64,000 nt of DNA from a bacterium (GTDB taxonomy: Bacteria > Hinthialibacterota > Hinthialibacteria > Hinthialibacterales > Hinthialibacteraceae). A program made the translations under genes and the position numbers. Each line of letters opens with the position of its first letter. Position 1 is the first letter of the stretch. The stretch is taken from positions 120,791 to 184,790 of the forward strand of contig WGLV01000013.1 in NCBI GenBank assembly GCA_016125385.1, in the 5' to 3' direction. The notes under the pieces are model-generated. The model ran no database searches, was not told the origin of the DNA, and saw nothing but the letters and a program-made list of their open reading frames with translations. Below, piece after piece: positions 36,204-46,085 of this stretch.

Positions 36204-38768
36204 GTGGAAATCGATTTTTTACGTCACTTTGGGTTCAAGTCAGAGCACATCGCCGTCTTACGTAAGGCGTATGGCGACGATTTGCTTCCCTTGCAAGAGC
36301 GCGTCATTCAGGAAGGACGCCTGTTTGAAGGCGAGAGCCTGCTGATCTGCGCACCCACTTCAGCCGGCAAGACTTTTCTGGCCGAAGCGCTCTTTCTGCA
36401 TCACGCCCTGCAAGGCCGGAACGCCGTATTGCTCGCCCCGACCAAGGCGCTCGCCAGCCAGCGCTATCAGGAATGGCGCGAACGGTATCAGCCGCTCGGG
36501 TATCGCGTCCTGCTTTCGACTCGCGACCACGCCATCGACGATGAATCCATCCGCTCCGGCGATTTTCATCTCGCGGTCGTCATCTATGAAAAAATGCGAG
36601 CGTTGCTGCAAAATGGGGCGGCGCTGGCCAATACTCTTGGCGCCTGCCTGGCTGATGAAATTCATTATCTCTACGATCCACGCCGCGGCCCCGCGATTGA
36701 AACCCTTCTGACCCGGCTTCGCCAGCGCGAAAGTCTGCAAATGGTGGGGCTTTCAGCGATGGTGAAAGACCCCCGCGCGGCTGAATGGCTGGGCGCCCGG
36801 CTGATCGAAGAAGACCGCCGCCCGGTTGAACTGAGGCAAGGAGTTTTGTGCCAGGGAACGTTTTCCTACCGGAATTTCAATGATGGAGAAGAAGGCGTCG
36901 AGAAGTTTCCCCTGCCACCGGACGGCGATGAAGGCGAGGCCATGCTGTCGGCCGCGAAGTATTTCGCTGAGCGCGGTGAAACCACGCTGCTCTTCTGGCC
37001 GCGCCGCGACTTGTGCTACACCGCCGCCAAACGGCTGGCGCAGTGTTACGACCCCGATGAAAGCGTCAAACCGCCCCAGGATCTTCGCCTCGAACCCACC
37101 GCCATGAGTTCGCTGTTACGTGAAATTCTTCCCCGCCGCATCGCGGTTCACACCAGCGACCTGACGCCGGATGAACGAACCTGGGTTGAACGCGCCGCCC
37201 GCTCGGGCGAGGCGGCCATTATCTGCGCCACCAGTACGCTGGCCGAAGGCGTCAACTTTCCCGTCGTCAACGCGCTGACCACGCGGCGGATGTACGCCTC
37301 TCAACCCGAAGACCTGCAGGCGAAACGCCCCCCCGCTCCCGCTCCGATTCCTCCCGACCGGTTGATGAATATGATCGGCCGCGCCGGACGTCTGGGGCAT
37401 AGCGAATTCGGACGAGGCATGGTGGTCGCCGCGTCTCCCGGCGACGTCGATGGCCTTCACCATCTATATACGAAAACGCCGCCTGATATCTCGCCCCCGG
37501 TGCTGCATCGGTACCCCATCGAAAGCGTGCTGTTATCGTGCGTCGCGTTGCAGGGCGATTTCACGGGGGATTCTCTGGTTGATTTTCTTCACGCGACGCT
37601 GAGCGGACGCTGGGGACTCTGGCCCGGCGATCTCGAAAACAAAATCAAACAAACCCTGCGCCGGTTTACCGAAGACGGGCTGGTGAATGAAGAATATGGT
37701 TCTTATGCGTTGACGCCGCTGGGCAAGGCGGTGGCGGCGGGTGGACTCTCGCTTGAAACGGCGCTGAAGATGCGTGATTTCATCCGCGAATACTGGACGT
37801 CTTCTCCTCCTGAAGCGGCTCTGCTTCTGCGTGTGTGTCTCTCAACCGAGATCGACGAAACCTACGTCGCGGTTTCACGCGGCGAACTCGCCGCGCACGA
37901 CTGGCCGAACGCGATTCACCAGTGGGTGGAGGAAGCCGGAGTCTCGACGCACCCCTTCATTCAGGCTCTGTTGGCCCGGCCCGAGCGGCTCACCGAGAGC
38001 CATCACCGCGCCATGAAAAAAGCGCTGCTAATCCACCAATGGTGCGATGGCGCGTCCATGACCGAGCTTGAGCAGGCCTTCAAAATTCATGCGGGAGCGA
38101 TTCAACGGCTGGGCGAAGAAGCCGCGTGGCTGCTCGGCGTTCTGGCCGACGCCGCCGCCGCGTTCGCACAGCCGCCCGAGAGCATTCGCCAGACGCGCAC
38201 GCTGCGCGAGCAGGCGTTGTATGGCCTCAAGGCGCGCAACATGGGCTGGGCGGGCTTTTTACGGCGGGGGTTGCTCACCCGGCGAGAGATTCATCAGCTC
38301 GATTCGATGGAGTACCACGCGCCCGCCGCCGTGCATGGCGCCGATGAGGATTACCTGAAGCGCTTCTTGCCCAAAGCCGCCGTTGAGGCGATCATGGCGT
38401 CCGCGCGCACGCCGCTTGAAGACGCCACACAACGTGAGTCAAACGACTTCGTCATCCAGTTCGACATGGCGCGCCCTCACCTGATTGCATTGAACGGGCA
38501 TGATATTGAATTAACCCGGTTGCAAGCGGGGTTGTTACGATGCCTTGCGCGCCGTGCCGGCGTTTGCGTATCGTATGACGTCATGCTGGATGAAATCTGG
38601 CCCGGCGCGGCGAGCGAACGCAAACAGATATCCCGTCTCAAAAACCAGATCATTGAAAAAGCGGGCAAGGCGCTCGGCGCGAAACCGGCGTCGCTCATCC
38701 AGACTACGCCCGGCGAGGGGATGGCTCTCGTCGCCCGCGTCGAAGGACTCAACGAACTACCCAGCTGA
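36204..38768 (+). CDS. Ski2-like DEAD/DEAH helicase with C-terminal PhoB/OmpR-type winged helix
   Basis: Large SF2 helicase of about 854 residues. From GTG 36204: motif I APTSAGKT (50-57), TKALASQRYQEW, motif II DEIH (151-154), motif III GLSAM, a second RecA domain with STLAEGVNFP and motif VI MIGRAGRLG, then winged-helix and helical regions as in Ski2/Hel308 enzymes. The last ~95 residues (from ~753) form a PhoB/OmpR-type wHTH: LIALNGHDIELTRLQAG, SYDVMLDEIWPG, ending QTTPGEGMALV. This fusion is unusual and suggests a DNA- or promoter-targeted helicase. The start is uncertain: no strong ribosome site, and TTG at 36159 is an alternative. The gene stands alone. Confidence 0.88.
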   Translation: MEIDFLRHFGFKSEHIAVLRKAYGDDLLPLQERVIQEGRLFEGESLLICAPTSAGKTFLAEALFLHHALQGRNAVLLAPTKALASQRYQEWRERYQPLGYRVLLSTRDHAIDDESIRSGDFHLAVVIYEKMRALLQNGAALANTLGACLADEIHYLYDPRRGPAIETLLTRLRQRESLQMVGLSAMVKDPRAAEWLGARLIEEDRRPVELRQGVLCQGTFSYRNFNDGEEGVEKFPLPPDGDEGEAMLSAAKYFAERGETTLLFWPRRDLCYTAAKRLAQCYDPDESVKPPQDLRLEPTAMSSLLREILPRRIAVHTSDLTPDERTWVERAARSGEAAIICATSTLAEGVNFPVVNALTTRRMYASQPEDLQAKRPPAPAPIPPDRLMNMIGRAGRLGHSEFGRGMVVAASPGDVDGLHHLYTKTPPDISPPVLHRYPIESVLLSCVALQGDFTGDSLVDFLHATLSGRWGLWPGDLENKIKQTLRRFTEDGLVNEEYGSYALTPLGKAVAAGGLSLETALKMRDFIREYWTSSPPEAALLLRVCLSTEIDETYVAVSRGELAAHDWPNAIHQWVEEAGVSTHPFIQALLARPERLTESHHRAMKKALLIHQWCDGASMTELEQAFKIHAGAIQRLGEEAAWLLGVLADAAAAFAQPPESIRQTRTLREQALYGLKARNMGWAGFLRRGLLTRREIHQLDSMEYHAPAAVHGADEDYLKRFLPKAAVEAIMASARTPLEDATQRESNDFVIQFDMARPHLIALNGHDIELTRLQAGLLRCLARRAGVCVSYDVMLDEIWPGAASERKQISRLKNQIIEKAGKALGAKPASLIQTTPGEGMALVARVEGLNELPS

Positions 38769-38782
38769 AACGCCCTCCGGTT

Positions 38783-40279
38783 TTATTTGACCTCAATCGG
38801 AAAATCGCGATACGCCTCGCCTTGCGACCAGCGGATTCGATACGCGCCGGGCGCCACGCCGTCGTGATCCCAGTCAACCACCAGTACGCGCGCGGGCTCG
38901 TTTTCTTTCGCCGCGCGGATCGTCTGAATCTCGCGATCTCCGTCGCTCGAACGCAGCGTAATTGTCACGCCGCCCGGCGTGCGCGTCGAACAGACCAGCT
39001 TCACTGCTTCATCCTCGCGGGGCGCGGCGGGCAACGAAGCCGCCATGATAAAATGGCTGTCGTCGTGATAGGGGAACTCAAACACGGTCACCGGCAGATC
39101 GCTATACTTGCGGTCAAACGTCGCGGGCAGGGCGGGTTGCGCCTTCGCCAGCTCACGCAAGGTTTCATCAAAATCGATCAACCCGCGCCACAGCGTCCCG
39201 GCGAGACGGGGAAACTCGCCCCCCGGCGCCTCGGTGATTGAAGGCCCGCCCAGCGCCTCGGTCTCGACCGCGAAGTTGGAGTTATGCCATTGCGGATTTT
39301 CGCGATCCCCGTTCCACATCACTTTCAGGTTGGTATTGATGATTCGTTGCAGATCGTCTTTGCTGAACGTCAGGCCTGATTGATACGCTTCGGAAATCTG
39401 TTCGACCTCGACGGCCTGATAATCGCGGTAGGGATGTACGTTGACCCAATGGCGAAGCGTGTTCGGCTTGCCGGGATCGACGTCCCACGGACCGAACGGC
39501 TCCCAGTAGTTCCACACCATGTGATCGCGAAAGTGCGTCATGCGGCTTTTCATGAAATTGAAGATCTTCAGCGCCTTGTCGCGATAGGCTTCATCGCCGC
39601 CGATGCGATACAGCCGCAGACAGGCGAGCGCCATCGCGTTCTGTTTGTTAAAAGGCAGCGACAAGTTTGATTTATCAACCGGAAGTATGCGCCATTCAGC
39701 CAGGTTGTCTTCCGTCAGATAATGATCCCACGAGACGTAAGCGCCATAGGGGCCATCTTCATGCCATGTGCCGCGCTTGTCCCACTTTTCGATCAGGTCG
39801 TGACTGGCGAGTTCGATGTACTGTTTCGCTTGCTTTTCATAGCGCTCGCGGATTTCATCCGGGCTCTGGCGCAGAACGATTTCACTGAACTCCAGCATCG
39901 GGTTGATCAGAATCGCGTCGCCGATGTGGACGTCGCAGATATAGTTTTCGTCGTAAATGAACGGCCCCACCCAGCCCTTGTAGCCATCGGGCGAAACGTG
40001 CAGTTTACCAATCAGCGCTTCATAGTAGGTCACCGCCGCATCGAGAAAGGCGGGATCTTTCGTCTTCTGATATTCATCCATGAATCGGCTCATGTCATAG
40101 GCGGCGTGCCAGCAGACGCCTTCACCGGTGATATCGCCTTCCAGTTTCAACATGGGCGTGTTCATACGGCCGCGCAACAGGTCTTGTGCGCTGGGACCGC
40201 CCATCGCGGCGTGAGTACATGCAAAAATCGCCAGAACGGCGAATATCATGGTTCGAATCGAGTAAACATCGCGTCTCAT
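38783..40279 (-). CDS. Secreted protein with probable alpha-toroid (six-hairpin-like) domain
   Basis: Uncharacterised 498-residue exported protein. ATG 40279 is supported by GGGAGGATATAGAT directly upstream. The signal peptide ends near AAMGGPS. The main domain (~40-380) is helical with glycosidase-like toroid features: CWHAAYDMSRFMDEYQ, YYEALIGKLHVSPDGYKGW, AMALACLRLYRIGGDEAYRDKA, WNYWEPFGPWDVD. A C-terminal beta domain (~400-498, VKLVCSTRTPGGVTITL) follows. These suggest a carbohydrate-active or related enzyme but no catalytic residues can be named. It is divergent from a glycoside-hydrolase-like gene, supporting a glycan-related role. Confidence 0.75.
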   Translation of the reverse strand: MRRDVYSIRTMIFAVLAIFACTHAAMGGPSAQDLLRGRMNTPMLKLEGDITGEGVCWHAAYDMSRFMDEYQKTKDPAFLDAAVTYYEALIGKLHVSPDGYKGWVGPFIYDENYICDVHIGDAILINPMLEFSEIVLRQSPDEIRERYEKQAKQYIELASHDLIEKWDKRGTWHEDGPYGAYVSWDHYLTEDNLAEWRILPVDKSNLSLPFNKQNAMALACLRLYRIGGDEAYRDKALKIFNFMKSRMTHFRDHMVWNYWEPFGPWDVDPGKPNTLRHWVNVHPYRDYQAVEVEQISEAYQSGLTFSKDDLQRIINTNLKVMWNGDRENPQWHNSNFAVETEALGGPSITEAPGGEFPRLAGTLWRGLIDFDETLRELAKAQPALPATFDRKYSDLPVTVFEFPYHDDSHFIMAASLPAAPREDEAVKLVCSTRTPGGVTITLRSSDGDREIQTIRAAKENEPARVLVVDWDHDGVAPGAYRIRWSQGEAYRDFPIEVK

Positions 40280-40476
40280 ATCTATATCCTCCCGGCTCAA
40301 GTATTGATGACCTCGGCGCAACGCCGGACATTCGCCAGAATACCAGACAGACTACGCCATGAACAGGAACCCGTACTCAATAAATTCGGCTTCGAACCGT
40401 TGGTACCTATAGTGAAAATAATCAGCACGATCATCGATATGAACGAAAAAAAACCAATTGAAAGCGAGGATCATAC

Positions 40477-41907
40477 GTGAAGAATCCTTTTTTTGTTTCA
40501 ATAGCGCTCACATTTTTTCTGGCCGCACCGATACAGAGCCTTCATGCGGACGTGATTGAATTCACCATCTTCGCCGATCAAACCGCCGGTGGCGTAAAAC
40601 CGCTCCTTGGCGTCAACGCGGGACCGTATCAGATTGGCGACCTCGCCAACCCCAGCGTCGAATCACAGTACCGCGATCTGGGCGTTAACTGGATCAGGAC
40701 GCATGATTTTTACGGTCCCCTCGACATGAAAGTCATGTATCCTGACGATTCCGCCGATCCCGATTCACCGTCCAGCTACGACTTCAGTGAAAGTGACGCG
40801 CGCATGGAAGCGATCGTCAACAACGGCCACTCGATCTATTTTCGGCTGGGCGACAGTTATAACGAAGAGCCCACACCGCCCGCCAATCTCGCCCATTACG
40901 TCAAAGCCGCGGTCAACGTGATTCGTCATTACACGGAAGGCCTGTGGAATGGCTATTCGTACGACATTCCCTACATCGAAATTGGCAACGAGCCGGGCAA
41001 TGCGGAGTTCTGGTCGGGTACGCGGATCGAATTTTTTCAGCTTTACCATCAAACCGCCTCCGCGTTAAAAACTCGCTTTCCCCAAATCAAGATCGGCGGC
41101 TGCGGGTTTCTGCCCCTCGGGTATTACGTTCAGGATGAAACCAACTACCCGCGTGCGTTTCTCGAATATTGTCAGGCGAACGGTTCTCCGCTCGATTTTC
41201 TTTCATGGCATCTGTATACGAACACGCCCGCCGATTATCGTGAAGCCGCGCGGTTTTACCGGAACCTGCTCGACTCATACGGATACACAAACGCTGAGAA
41301 CCACATCACCGAATGGAACACGGAAGAGGGCCCGCTGCGATATAACGCGCAGGGCGCCGCCGCGATGACCGGCGCATGGATCGGCCTGCAGGATGGAGGA
41401 GTCGATCTCTCCACGTTTTACCGGGGGCAGGATACGTCGATGGATCTGCCTACGTTTTTCGGGTTGTTGTACGCGGATGGGACGTACAAGAAAGTCGCCT
41501 ATGCGTTTAAAGCCTGGTCAAGACTGGCGCATAATTCCATAAGGGTTCAACTGGATGGAACCACGGAAACCACCAGCGCGATCGCGGCGAAGAATGAAAG
41601 CGAAGATTCGATTCGCGTGTTATTGACTCATTATTCCATCGAAGACGCCACGGATACGATCGACCGGCGCCAGATCACCATACAAAACCTTCCGCCGGAC
41701 TTCAGAACATTTCGTATTCAGCGATCTCTGGTGTCCAGTTCACAAGACCTGACGCCGGTCGAAGATCGCGTAGTGAATCTTCCCCCCGCGGCGCCAAACG
41801 TCATTGTTCTGCCCGCAATGCCGTTTCCAGTAAATTCGGTTGAATTGATCGAAATTACAAAAAGCGAGGCGGCCTCCATCGAAGACTGGCTCCTGAGAGA
41901 TCGATAA
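40477..41907 (+). CDS. Secreted GH39-like (clan A) glycoside hydrolase
   Basis: Exported (beta/alpha)8 glycosidase, 476 residues. The signal peptide ends at SLHADV. The acid/base motif is EIGNEPG (Asn-Glu after strand 4), and the likely nucleophile is Glu in HITEWNTEEG (strand 7), as in GH39 xylosidases/iduronidases and related GH-A families. Other clan features are VNWIRTHDFYGP and LSWHLYTNTP. A C-terminal beta domain follows (~340-440). Initiation at GTG 40477 is supported by GCGAGGA six bases upstream. The family assignment within clan A is approximate. A hairpin follows the stop. Confidence 0.82.
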   Translation: MKNPFFVSIALTFFLAAPIQSLHADVIEFTIFADQTAGGVKPLLGVNAGPYQIGDLANPSVESQYRDLGVNWIRTHDFYGPLDMKVMYPDDSADPDSPSSYDFSESDARMEAIVNNGHSIYFRLGDSYNEEPTPPANLAHYVKAAVNVIRHYTEGLWNGYSYDIPYIEIGNEPGNAEFWSGTRIEFFQLYHQTASALKTRFPQIKIGGCGFLPLGYYVQDETNYPRAFLEYCQANGSPLDFLSWHLYTNTPADYREAARFYRNLLDSYGYTNAENHITEWNTEEGPLRYNAQGAAAMTGAWIGLQDGGVDLSTFYRGQDTSMDLPTFFGLLYADGTYKKVAYAFKAWSRLAHNSIRVQLDGTTETTSAIAAKNESEDSIRVLLTHYSIEDATDTIDRRQITIQNLPPDFRTFRIQRSLVSSSQDLTPVEDRVVNLPPAAPNVIVLPAMPFPVNSVELIEITKSEAASIEDWLLRDR

Positions 41908-41912
41908 CAACA

Positions 41913-41939
41913 AAGGGGCGGGTATCAAACCCGCCCCTT
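41913..41939 (+). terminator. Hairpin after glycoside hydrolase
   Basis: Eleven-base-pair stem AAGGGGCGGGT / ACCCGCCCCTT with an ATCAA loop. The T-rich tract comes only ~15 bases later, so it is a weaker intrinsic terminator than others in the window. It lies between convergent genes. Confidence 0.65.
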
Positions 41940-42046
41940 CGGCTTGTCATTTCTATTTTTTAATAAGATTAAGAGCTGTGTTTCTTCATCAATAAAACAT
42001 CAGCGCCAACGAGTGCGCTAAACACGCACATTCTCAGAGACAGGCC

Positions 42047-43537
42047 TCAAGCCCCGCCAGGCTGAACGTGGACGAATCGGCGGAGCTGGCGCTTGGCGAG
42101 AAACTTGAACGTGTGCCATGAATGCCGGGGACGCTTCATCAGGCGGCGCAGATGGCGGTAATCGCGCAGTGGCCGCATCAATTTGTGCCAGTCCCATTCG
42201 TTGTAGGCCATTCGGAGCGCTTTTTCGAGGTCCTCGCCGGAGAGATCGTCGGTACGGACCACAGAGGTCGTTCCGCCGTCGTACTTCGACCAGTCTTTGG
42301 TCAATAATTTGCCCGCCTCTTCCTGCATGCGGTAAAAACTGGAGCCGGGGAACGGCGTCATGATGGAGAATTGCAGCGTCTCGGGATCGAGATGTTTGGC
42401 GAAGTTGATCGTCTTGCGAACCGTCTCCCATGTTTCGCCGGGCAAGCCGAAGCTGAAGGTCAGATGGACGTTGATCCCCAGGCTGTGGCAGAGAGCGACG
42501 GATTCTTCCACTTTTTTCAGATCGAGATTCTTTTGAGCGCCGTCGACGAGGTCCTGCGAACCCGACTCGACGCCGAACTTGATCGCCATCAGGCCCGCGT
42601 CGCGCATCGCTTTGAAGGTATCGTGGTCTGAGGTGTCGGCGCGCGACATGGCCGCCCAGGGCAGGCCGATTTTACGGCGGTTGAGCTCATCGCAAAACGT
42701 TTTGATGCGCTTGTTGCCGATATTGAAGGTGTCGTCATCGAAATAGAACGAACGGAAGCCATACTCTTTGACGCACCACTCAATCTCGTCGGCGATGTCT
42801 TTGGGATCGCGCGTGCGGTATTTGTTGTTGCCGTACATGATTTGCGGCCAGGCGCAGAAGATGCATTTAAAGGGGCAGCCCCGGCTGGCCCAGAGTTGCA
42901 GACTGGGCTCGGGGATGCCGCCGGGCAGATCCCAATAACTGAGCATGGGCAGATCGCGGCGCAACGGCCAAGGCAACGCGTCGAGGTCCATGATGATCTC
43001 GCCGCGCTCGGTCTCGCGGGCCGAACCGCTCGCGTCACGGTACACCAGATTCGGCACGGCGGAAAAATCGCCGTTCGACTCAATGGCGTCAACCAGTTGA
43101 ACCGCCACCAGGTCATACTCGCCCTTCAATACAAAATCGACGGTCGGGTTTTCATCGAGAAAACCAGGGCGGTACATATCGAGGTGGATTCCGCAGAACA
43201 CGATCTTCGTATGGGGGCAAGCCTGTTTGATGCGCTGAGCCTGGCGCAAATCGATGGGCATCGAGGCGGTGGAGGCCTCCATGATGCAGACGTCAGGCTG
43301 AAACGCGATGGCGCGTTTGACGTACTCGTCTTCCTGAATGCGCTCGGCCACGCCGTCGATCGTCAGCGTCTGGTGACCGCTCTTTTCGAGAATCGCGGCG
43401 GCGTAAGCAAGGTAAAAAGGGAACGGGAGATACTGGTTGCCCTCTTCTTCAAGATGAGGCCAGCGAGATCCGGCGCGAACACCGTAGTACCCTTTCACCA
43501 GCCAGGGGCCGTTCCCGAGAAAGACCTTCTTAACCAT
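42047..43537 (-). CDS. Cobalamin-binding-domain radical SAM enzyme
   Basis: B12-dependent radical SAM family (BchE/methyltransferase-like), 496 residues. The N-terminal ~190 residues form a B12-binding-type domain (LPFPFYLAYAAAILEKSGH, PDVCIMEASTASM), but the classic D-x-H-x-x-G is not obvious. The radical SAM motif is SRGCPFKCIFC (C-x3-C-x2-C), then WASRGC, FYFDDDTFN and FGVESGSQDLVDGAQKNL. The C-terminal region ends basic (RRLMKRPRHSWHTFKFLAKRQLRRF). GGAGG nine bases before the ATG supports the start. Such enzymes act in lipid, hopanoid or bacteriochlorophyll-type modification. The substrate is unknown; no obvious pathway neighbours. Confidence 0.9.
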   Translation of the reverse strand: MVKKVFLGNGPWLVKGYYGVRAGSRWPHLEEEGNQYLPFPFYLAYAAAILEKSGHQTLTIDGVAERIQEDEYVKRAIAFQPDVCIMEASTASMPIDLRQAQRIKQACPHTKIVFCGIHLDMYRPGFLDENPTVDFVLKGEYDLVAVQLVDAIESNGDFSAVPNLVYRDASGSARETERGEIIMDLDALPWPLRRDLPMLSYWDLPGGIPEPSLQLWASRGCPFKCIFCAWPQIMYGNNKYRTRDPKDIADEIEWCVKEYGFRSFYFDDDTFNIGNKRIKTFCDELNRRKIGLPWAAMSRADTSDHDTFKAMRDAGLMAIKFGVESGSQDLVDGAQKNLDLKKVEESVALCHSLGINVHLTFSFGLPGETWETVRKTINFAKHLDPETLQFSIMTPFPGSSFYRMQEEAGKLLTKDWSKYDGGTTSVVRTDDLSGEDLEKALRMAYNEWDWHKLMRPLRDYRHLRRLMKRPRHSWHTFKFLAKRQLRRFVHVQPGGA

Positions 43538-43721
43538 TACGTCAACCTCCAGACGCCAAAACGCAAACTTGTTTGATCCTGTGATATTCGCCCGTTGAGT
43601 GGGTAATCGTGCAAAGATTCGCCATCAATCCAATACACAAGACGACCGGCGCGGTTCACAGCCGCCGCTTCACACAACGCATCCTCAACCGGATTCAGTG
43701 AATATGACTCGAAAGGTCATG

Positions 43722-44528
43722 TTACATCGCAAAGGTTACAACGAACAAGTAGAGTATAGTCGGAACCAGCGCGACGAGAAACGCTTTGGTTCGGGGCAGG
43801 CCCTGCGCGATGTGAAAACCGTGGGAACTGATGATCAGCGAACCCAACTCGGCTAATATGAAGCCCGCCAGCGGGATGAACCACAAACACTGCGAGATCA
43901 TGGCGTAACAGCGGATCTGAAGCGTGGTTCCATAGCCGTGGCGCCCATGAAAAAGACGGATCATAAACTGCTGAATGAGCGACGTCAGAATGAAACTGTT
44001 GATCAAAACCACCAGCGGAGCGAGATAGATATCCAGAGGGCCGAGCGATTCGTAGCGCGCCTGGGCGGTCTGCAGCATGGCGATCGTGGCGGAATCGTCG
44101 GCCATTTTGTTCATCATTTCAAGCACTGGTGGAAAGAAATACTTGATATAAAACAGGTTGACCGGGTACCAGAACAGCATCACGCACAGCGCCGCGAAAG
44201 CCAGCGCGGCTGACACCCCCGCTCGAGAGTTGATCTTCGTAAAAAACAGTTGCGGTTGAAGCAGGGTTTGTATAGCGGTCTGGTAGAACGCGTTGACCGG
44301 GCCAAGCTCACGCCAGTGATTCCACGGAACACTGGTTACGTATTGCACCTGCGGGTCGGGCGCGAGAGGCCGGGCCTCTGAAAGATGACGTTCCCAGCAG
44401 AGTTCACAAATGGACTCGCCTTCCACCATGGTAATGCAGGCGACGCAAAAGGGCCGTCCGCATTCCGTGCAGGTAAACGCGGATTCTTTATTGCCATGAA
44501 TAAAACAATGAGTCATCGTTGTTTCCAT
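43722..44528 (-). CDS. B-box-like zinc finger plus Yip1-like membrane protein
   Basis: About 268 residues. The N-terminus has a B-box-type zinc finger (CFIHGNKESAFTCTECG, then CVAC and CELC). After a linker comes a Yip1-family-like domain with five hydrophobic segments (GVSAALAFAALCVMLFWYPV, LAPLVVLINSFILTSL, WFIPLAGFILAELG, FLVALVPTILYLFVV). This combination is widespread in bacteria of unknown function; an envelope or membrane-organising role is a guess. I start at the first ATG (44528); TTG at 44543 and ATG 44516 are alternatives, none with a strong ribosome site. Confidence 0.8.
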   Translation of the reverse strand: METTMTHCFIHGNKESAFTCTECGRPFCVACITMVEGESICELCWERHLSEARPLAPDPQVQYVTSVPWNHWRELGPVNAFYQTAIQTLLQPQLFFTKINSRAGVSAALAFAALCVMLFWYPVNLFYIKYFFPPVLEMMNKMADDSATIAMLQTAQARYESLGPLDIYLAPLVVLINSFILTSLIQQFMIRLFHGRHGYGTTLQIRCYAMISQCLWFIPLAGFILAELGSLIISSHGFHIAQGLPRTKAFLVALVPTILYLFVVTFAM

Positions 44529-44701
44529 CGTCGATTCAACCAAAAGTCCCTATAGGAGTAGGATAACACAAAAAATACCCTGCGTTATGCTGATCACCCG
44601 GCCGTCTCTGTAAATCTCCCCCGCAAATTAATCTCCTGAAGATGCGGTTCTCTTCTCTCCAGTAGACGCGCGATTTTTATACCGCTCTGGAGGAACCCGA
44701 T

Positions 44702-46003
44702 ATGTTGAGACGGATTCGTGAATGGCTCGGGATGGACAGTGAAACACAATCGGCGGCGATCGCCCGCGCACGCTGGCTGCCAAGGATGGACCTGCCCGCC
44801 ACGCCTTTGTCAAAGCCATTCACCGATGAGCGGCTGCCTTTCTGGGAGCGCGAAGACGGGCTGATCCCGCCGCCGGGCGTCGACCCGCGCGCGCTGTTTC
44901 CATTATTGCGCGACCTGAGAGATTACATTCCCGATGTGTCGGCGGGCGTCTGGGCCTGGGTCAGGCTGTGCGCGACGCCAATGGCGCGAACGCTGTCCGG
45001 AAACGAGGCGGATCGCGATGAGGCGAATGAAATCCTCAACGAGCTGGATGCGCGCGTATATGGCGGCTTTCGCGAGCAGGAACGCGGGGTGGAATCACTC
45101 ACCCGGGCGTTGTTTCTCTCGGCGTTCACCTATGGCGCATTCTGCGGCGAGATCGTTCTAACCGAAAATCGCCGCCGTATCGACCGCTTCATCGTGATCG
45201 ATCCCGCCACCATCCGTTTCCGGCTCGATCCGGTCTCACGCCGGCACGTTCCATACCAGATACAACCCGGAGGCGGTTTGACCGCTCTCAATCCTGCATC
45301 CTTCTATTATTACGGGCTCGACGCCGACGGTCTGTCGCCTTACGGGCGTTCGCCGCTGTTATCGCTGCCGCTGGTCATCAAACTGCAACAACAGATGATT
45401 CGCGACATGGCCAAAGCCCAGCGCAACGCGGGCTACCCGACCATCCATTTCAAGATCAAACCCGCCCCTCGCGAACGCGGCGAGTCGCTCAACGACTATC
45501 ACGAGCGCCTGCAAACCGAAATGGACGCGCTACGCGGTGAAATCGAATGCAAACAGAGCGACAGCAACCTGCTCACCTACGACAACGTCGAGGTTCAATA
45601 CATCGGGCCTGGAGGGCGCGGCCTGCAATGGACGGAAAGCATGCAGGCGGTCAGCGAGCAGGTGGTCTCGGCGCTGCACCTCGCGCCCTTTATGATCGGC
45701 CGCAACTGGGGGACCACCGAAAGCTGGGGCGCGGCGCAATACCAGCTCGTCGTCAACAACGCGCGCACCGTACAGGAAGGCGGCCGTCAGCTGGCCGGCT
45801 GGCTGATGAATCTCGAACTGGCGCTGCATGGCTCGCCGGTGCGGGCTGAAACGCATTTCGCGCCGCATCACCACGTCGACCTGACCCAGCGCGCGAAGGC
45901 CTTTGAAGCGTTTTCCCGCGCGCTGGTTTCATTACGCGACAATGGGCTGCTGGCGCCGGACGCCGCTCAAAGCCGGGTGGACGCGATCATGCGGTTCATG
46001 TGA
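44702..46003 (+). CDS. Phage portal-like protein, isolated
   Basis: A 433-residue protein matching the portal/DUF935-type head protein pattern. Visible features are QQQMIRDMAKAQRNAGYPTI, FIVIDPATIRFRLDPVSR, and SEQVVSALHLAPFMIGRNWG followed by TTESWGAAQYQLVVNNAR, the typical portal wing/stem segment. No terminase, capsid, protease, tail or integrase gene is next to it: the neighbours are a Yip1-like protein and nuoI. The start is ATG 44702, with GGAGG near GGAGGAACCCGAT upstream. A bidirectional terminator follows. It is either a prophage relic or a domesticated gene; base composition is like its neighbours. Confidence 0.8.
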   Translation: MLRRIREWLGMDSETQSAAIARARWLPRMDLPATPLSKPFTDERLPFWEREDGLIPPPGVDPRALFPLLRDLRDYIPDVSAGVWAWVRLCATPMARTLSGNEADRDEANEILNELDARVYGGFREQERGVESLTRALFLSAFTYGAFCGEIVLTENRRRIDRFIVIDPATIRFRLDPVSRRHVPYQIQPGGGLTALNPASFYYYGLDADGLSPYGRSPLLSLPLVIKLQQQMIRDMAKAQRNAGYPTIHFKIKPAPRERGESLNDYHERLQTEMDALRGEIECKQSDSNLLTYDNVEVQYIGPGGRGLQWTESMQAVSEQVVSALHLAPFMIGRNWGTTESWGAAQYQLVVNNARTVQEGGRQLAGWLMNLELALHGSPVRAETHFAPHHHVDLTQRAKAFEAFSRALVSLRDNGLLAPDAAQSRVDAIMRFM

Positions 46004-46029
46004 TACGGCGCGCTTGCAGCGCCTCAAAA

Positions 46030-46064
46030 CAAAAAGAGCGGGAAACATCCCCGCTCTTTTTTTT
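46030..46064. terminator. Bidirectional rho-independent terminator
   Basis: Stem AAAGAGCGGG / CCCGCTCTTT with a seven-base loop, A-run on the left and eight T on the right. It separates the portal-like gene from convergent nuoI. Confidence 0.9.
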
Positions 46065-46085
46065 GTTCCGGTTCAATCGGAATGT

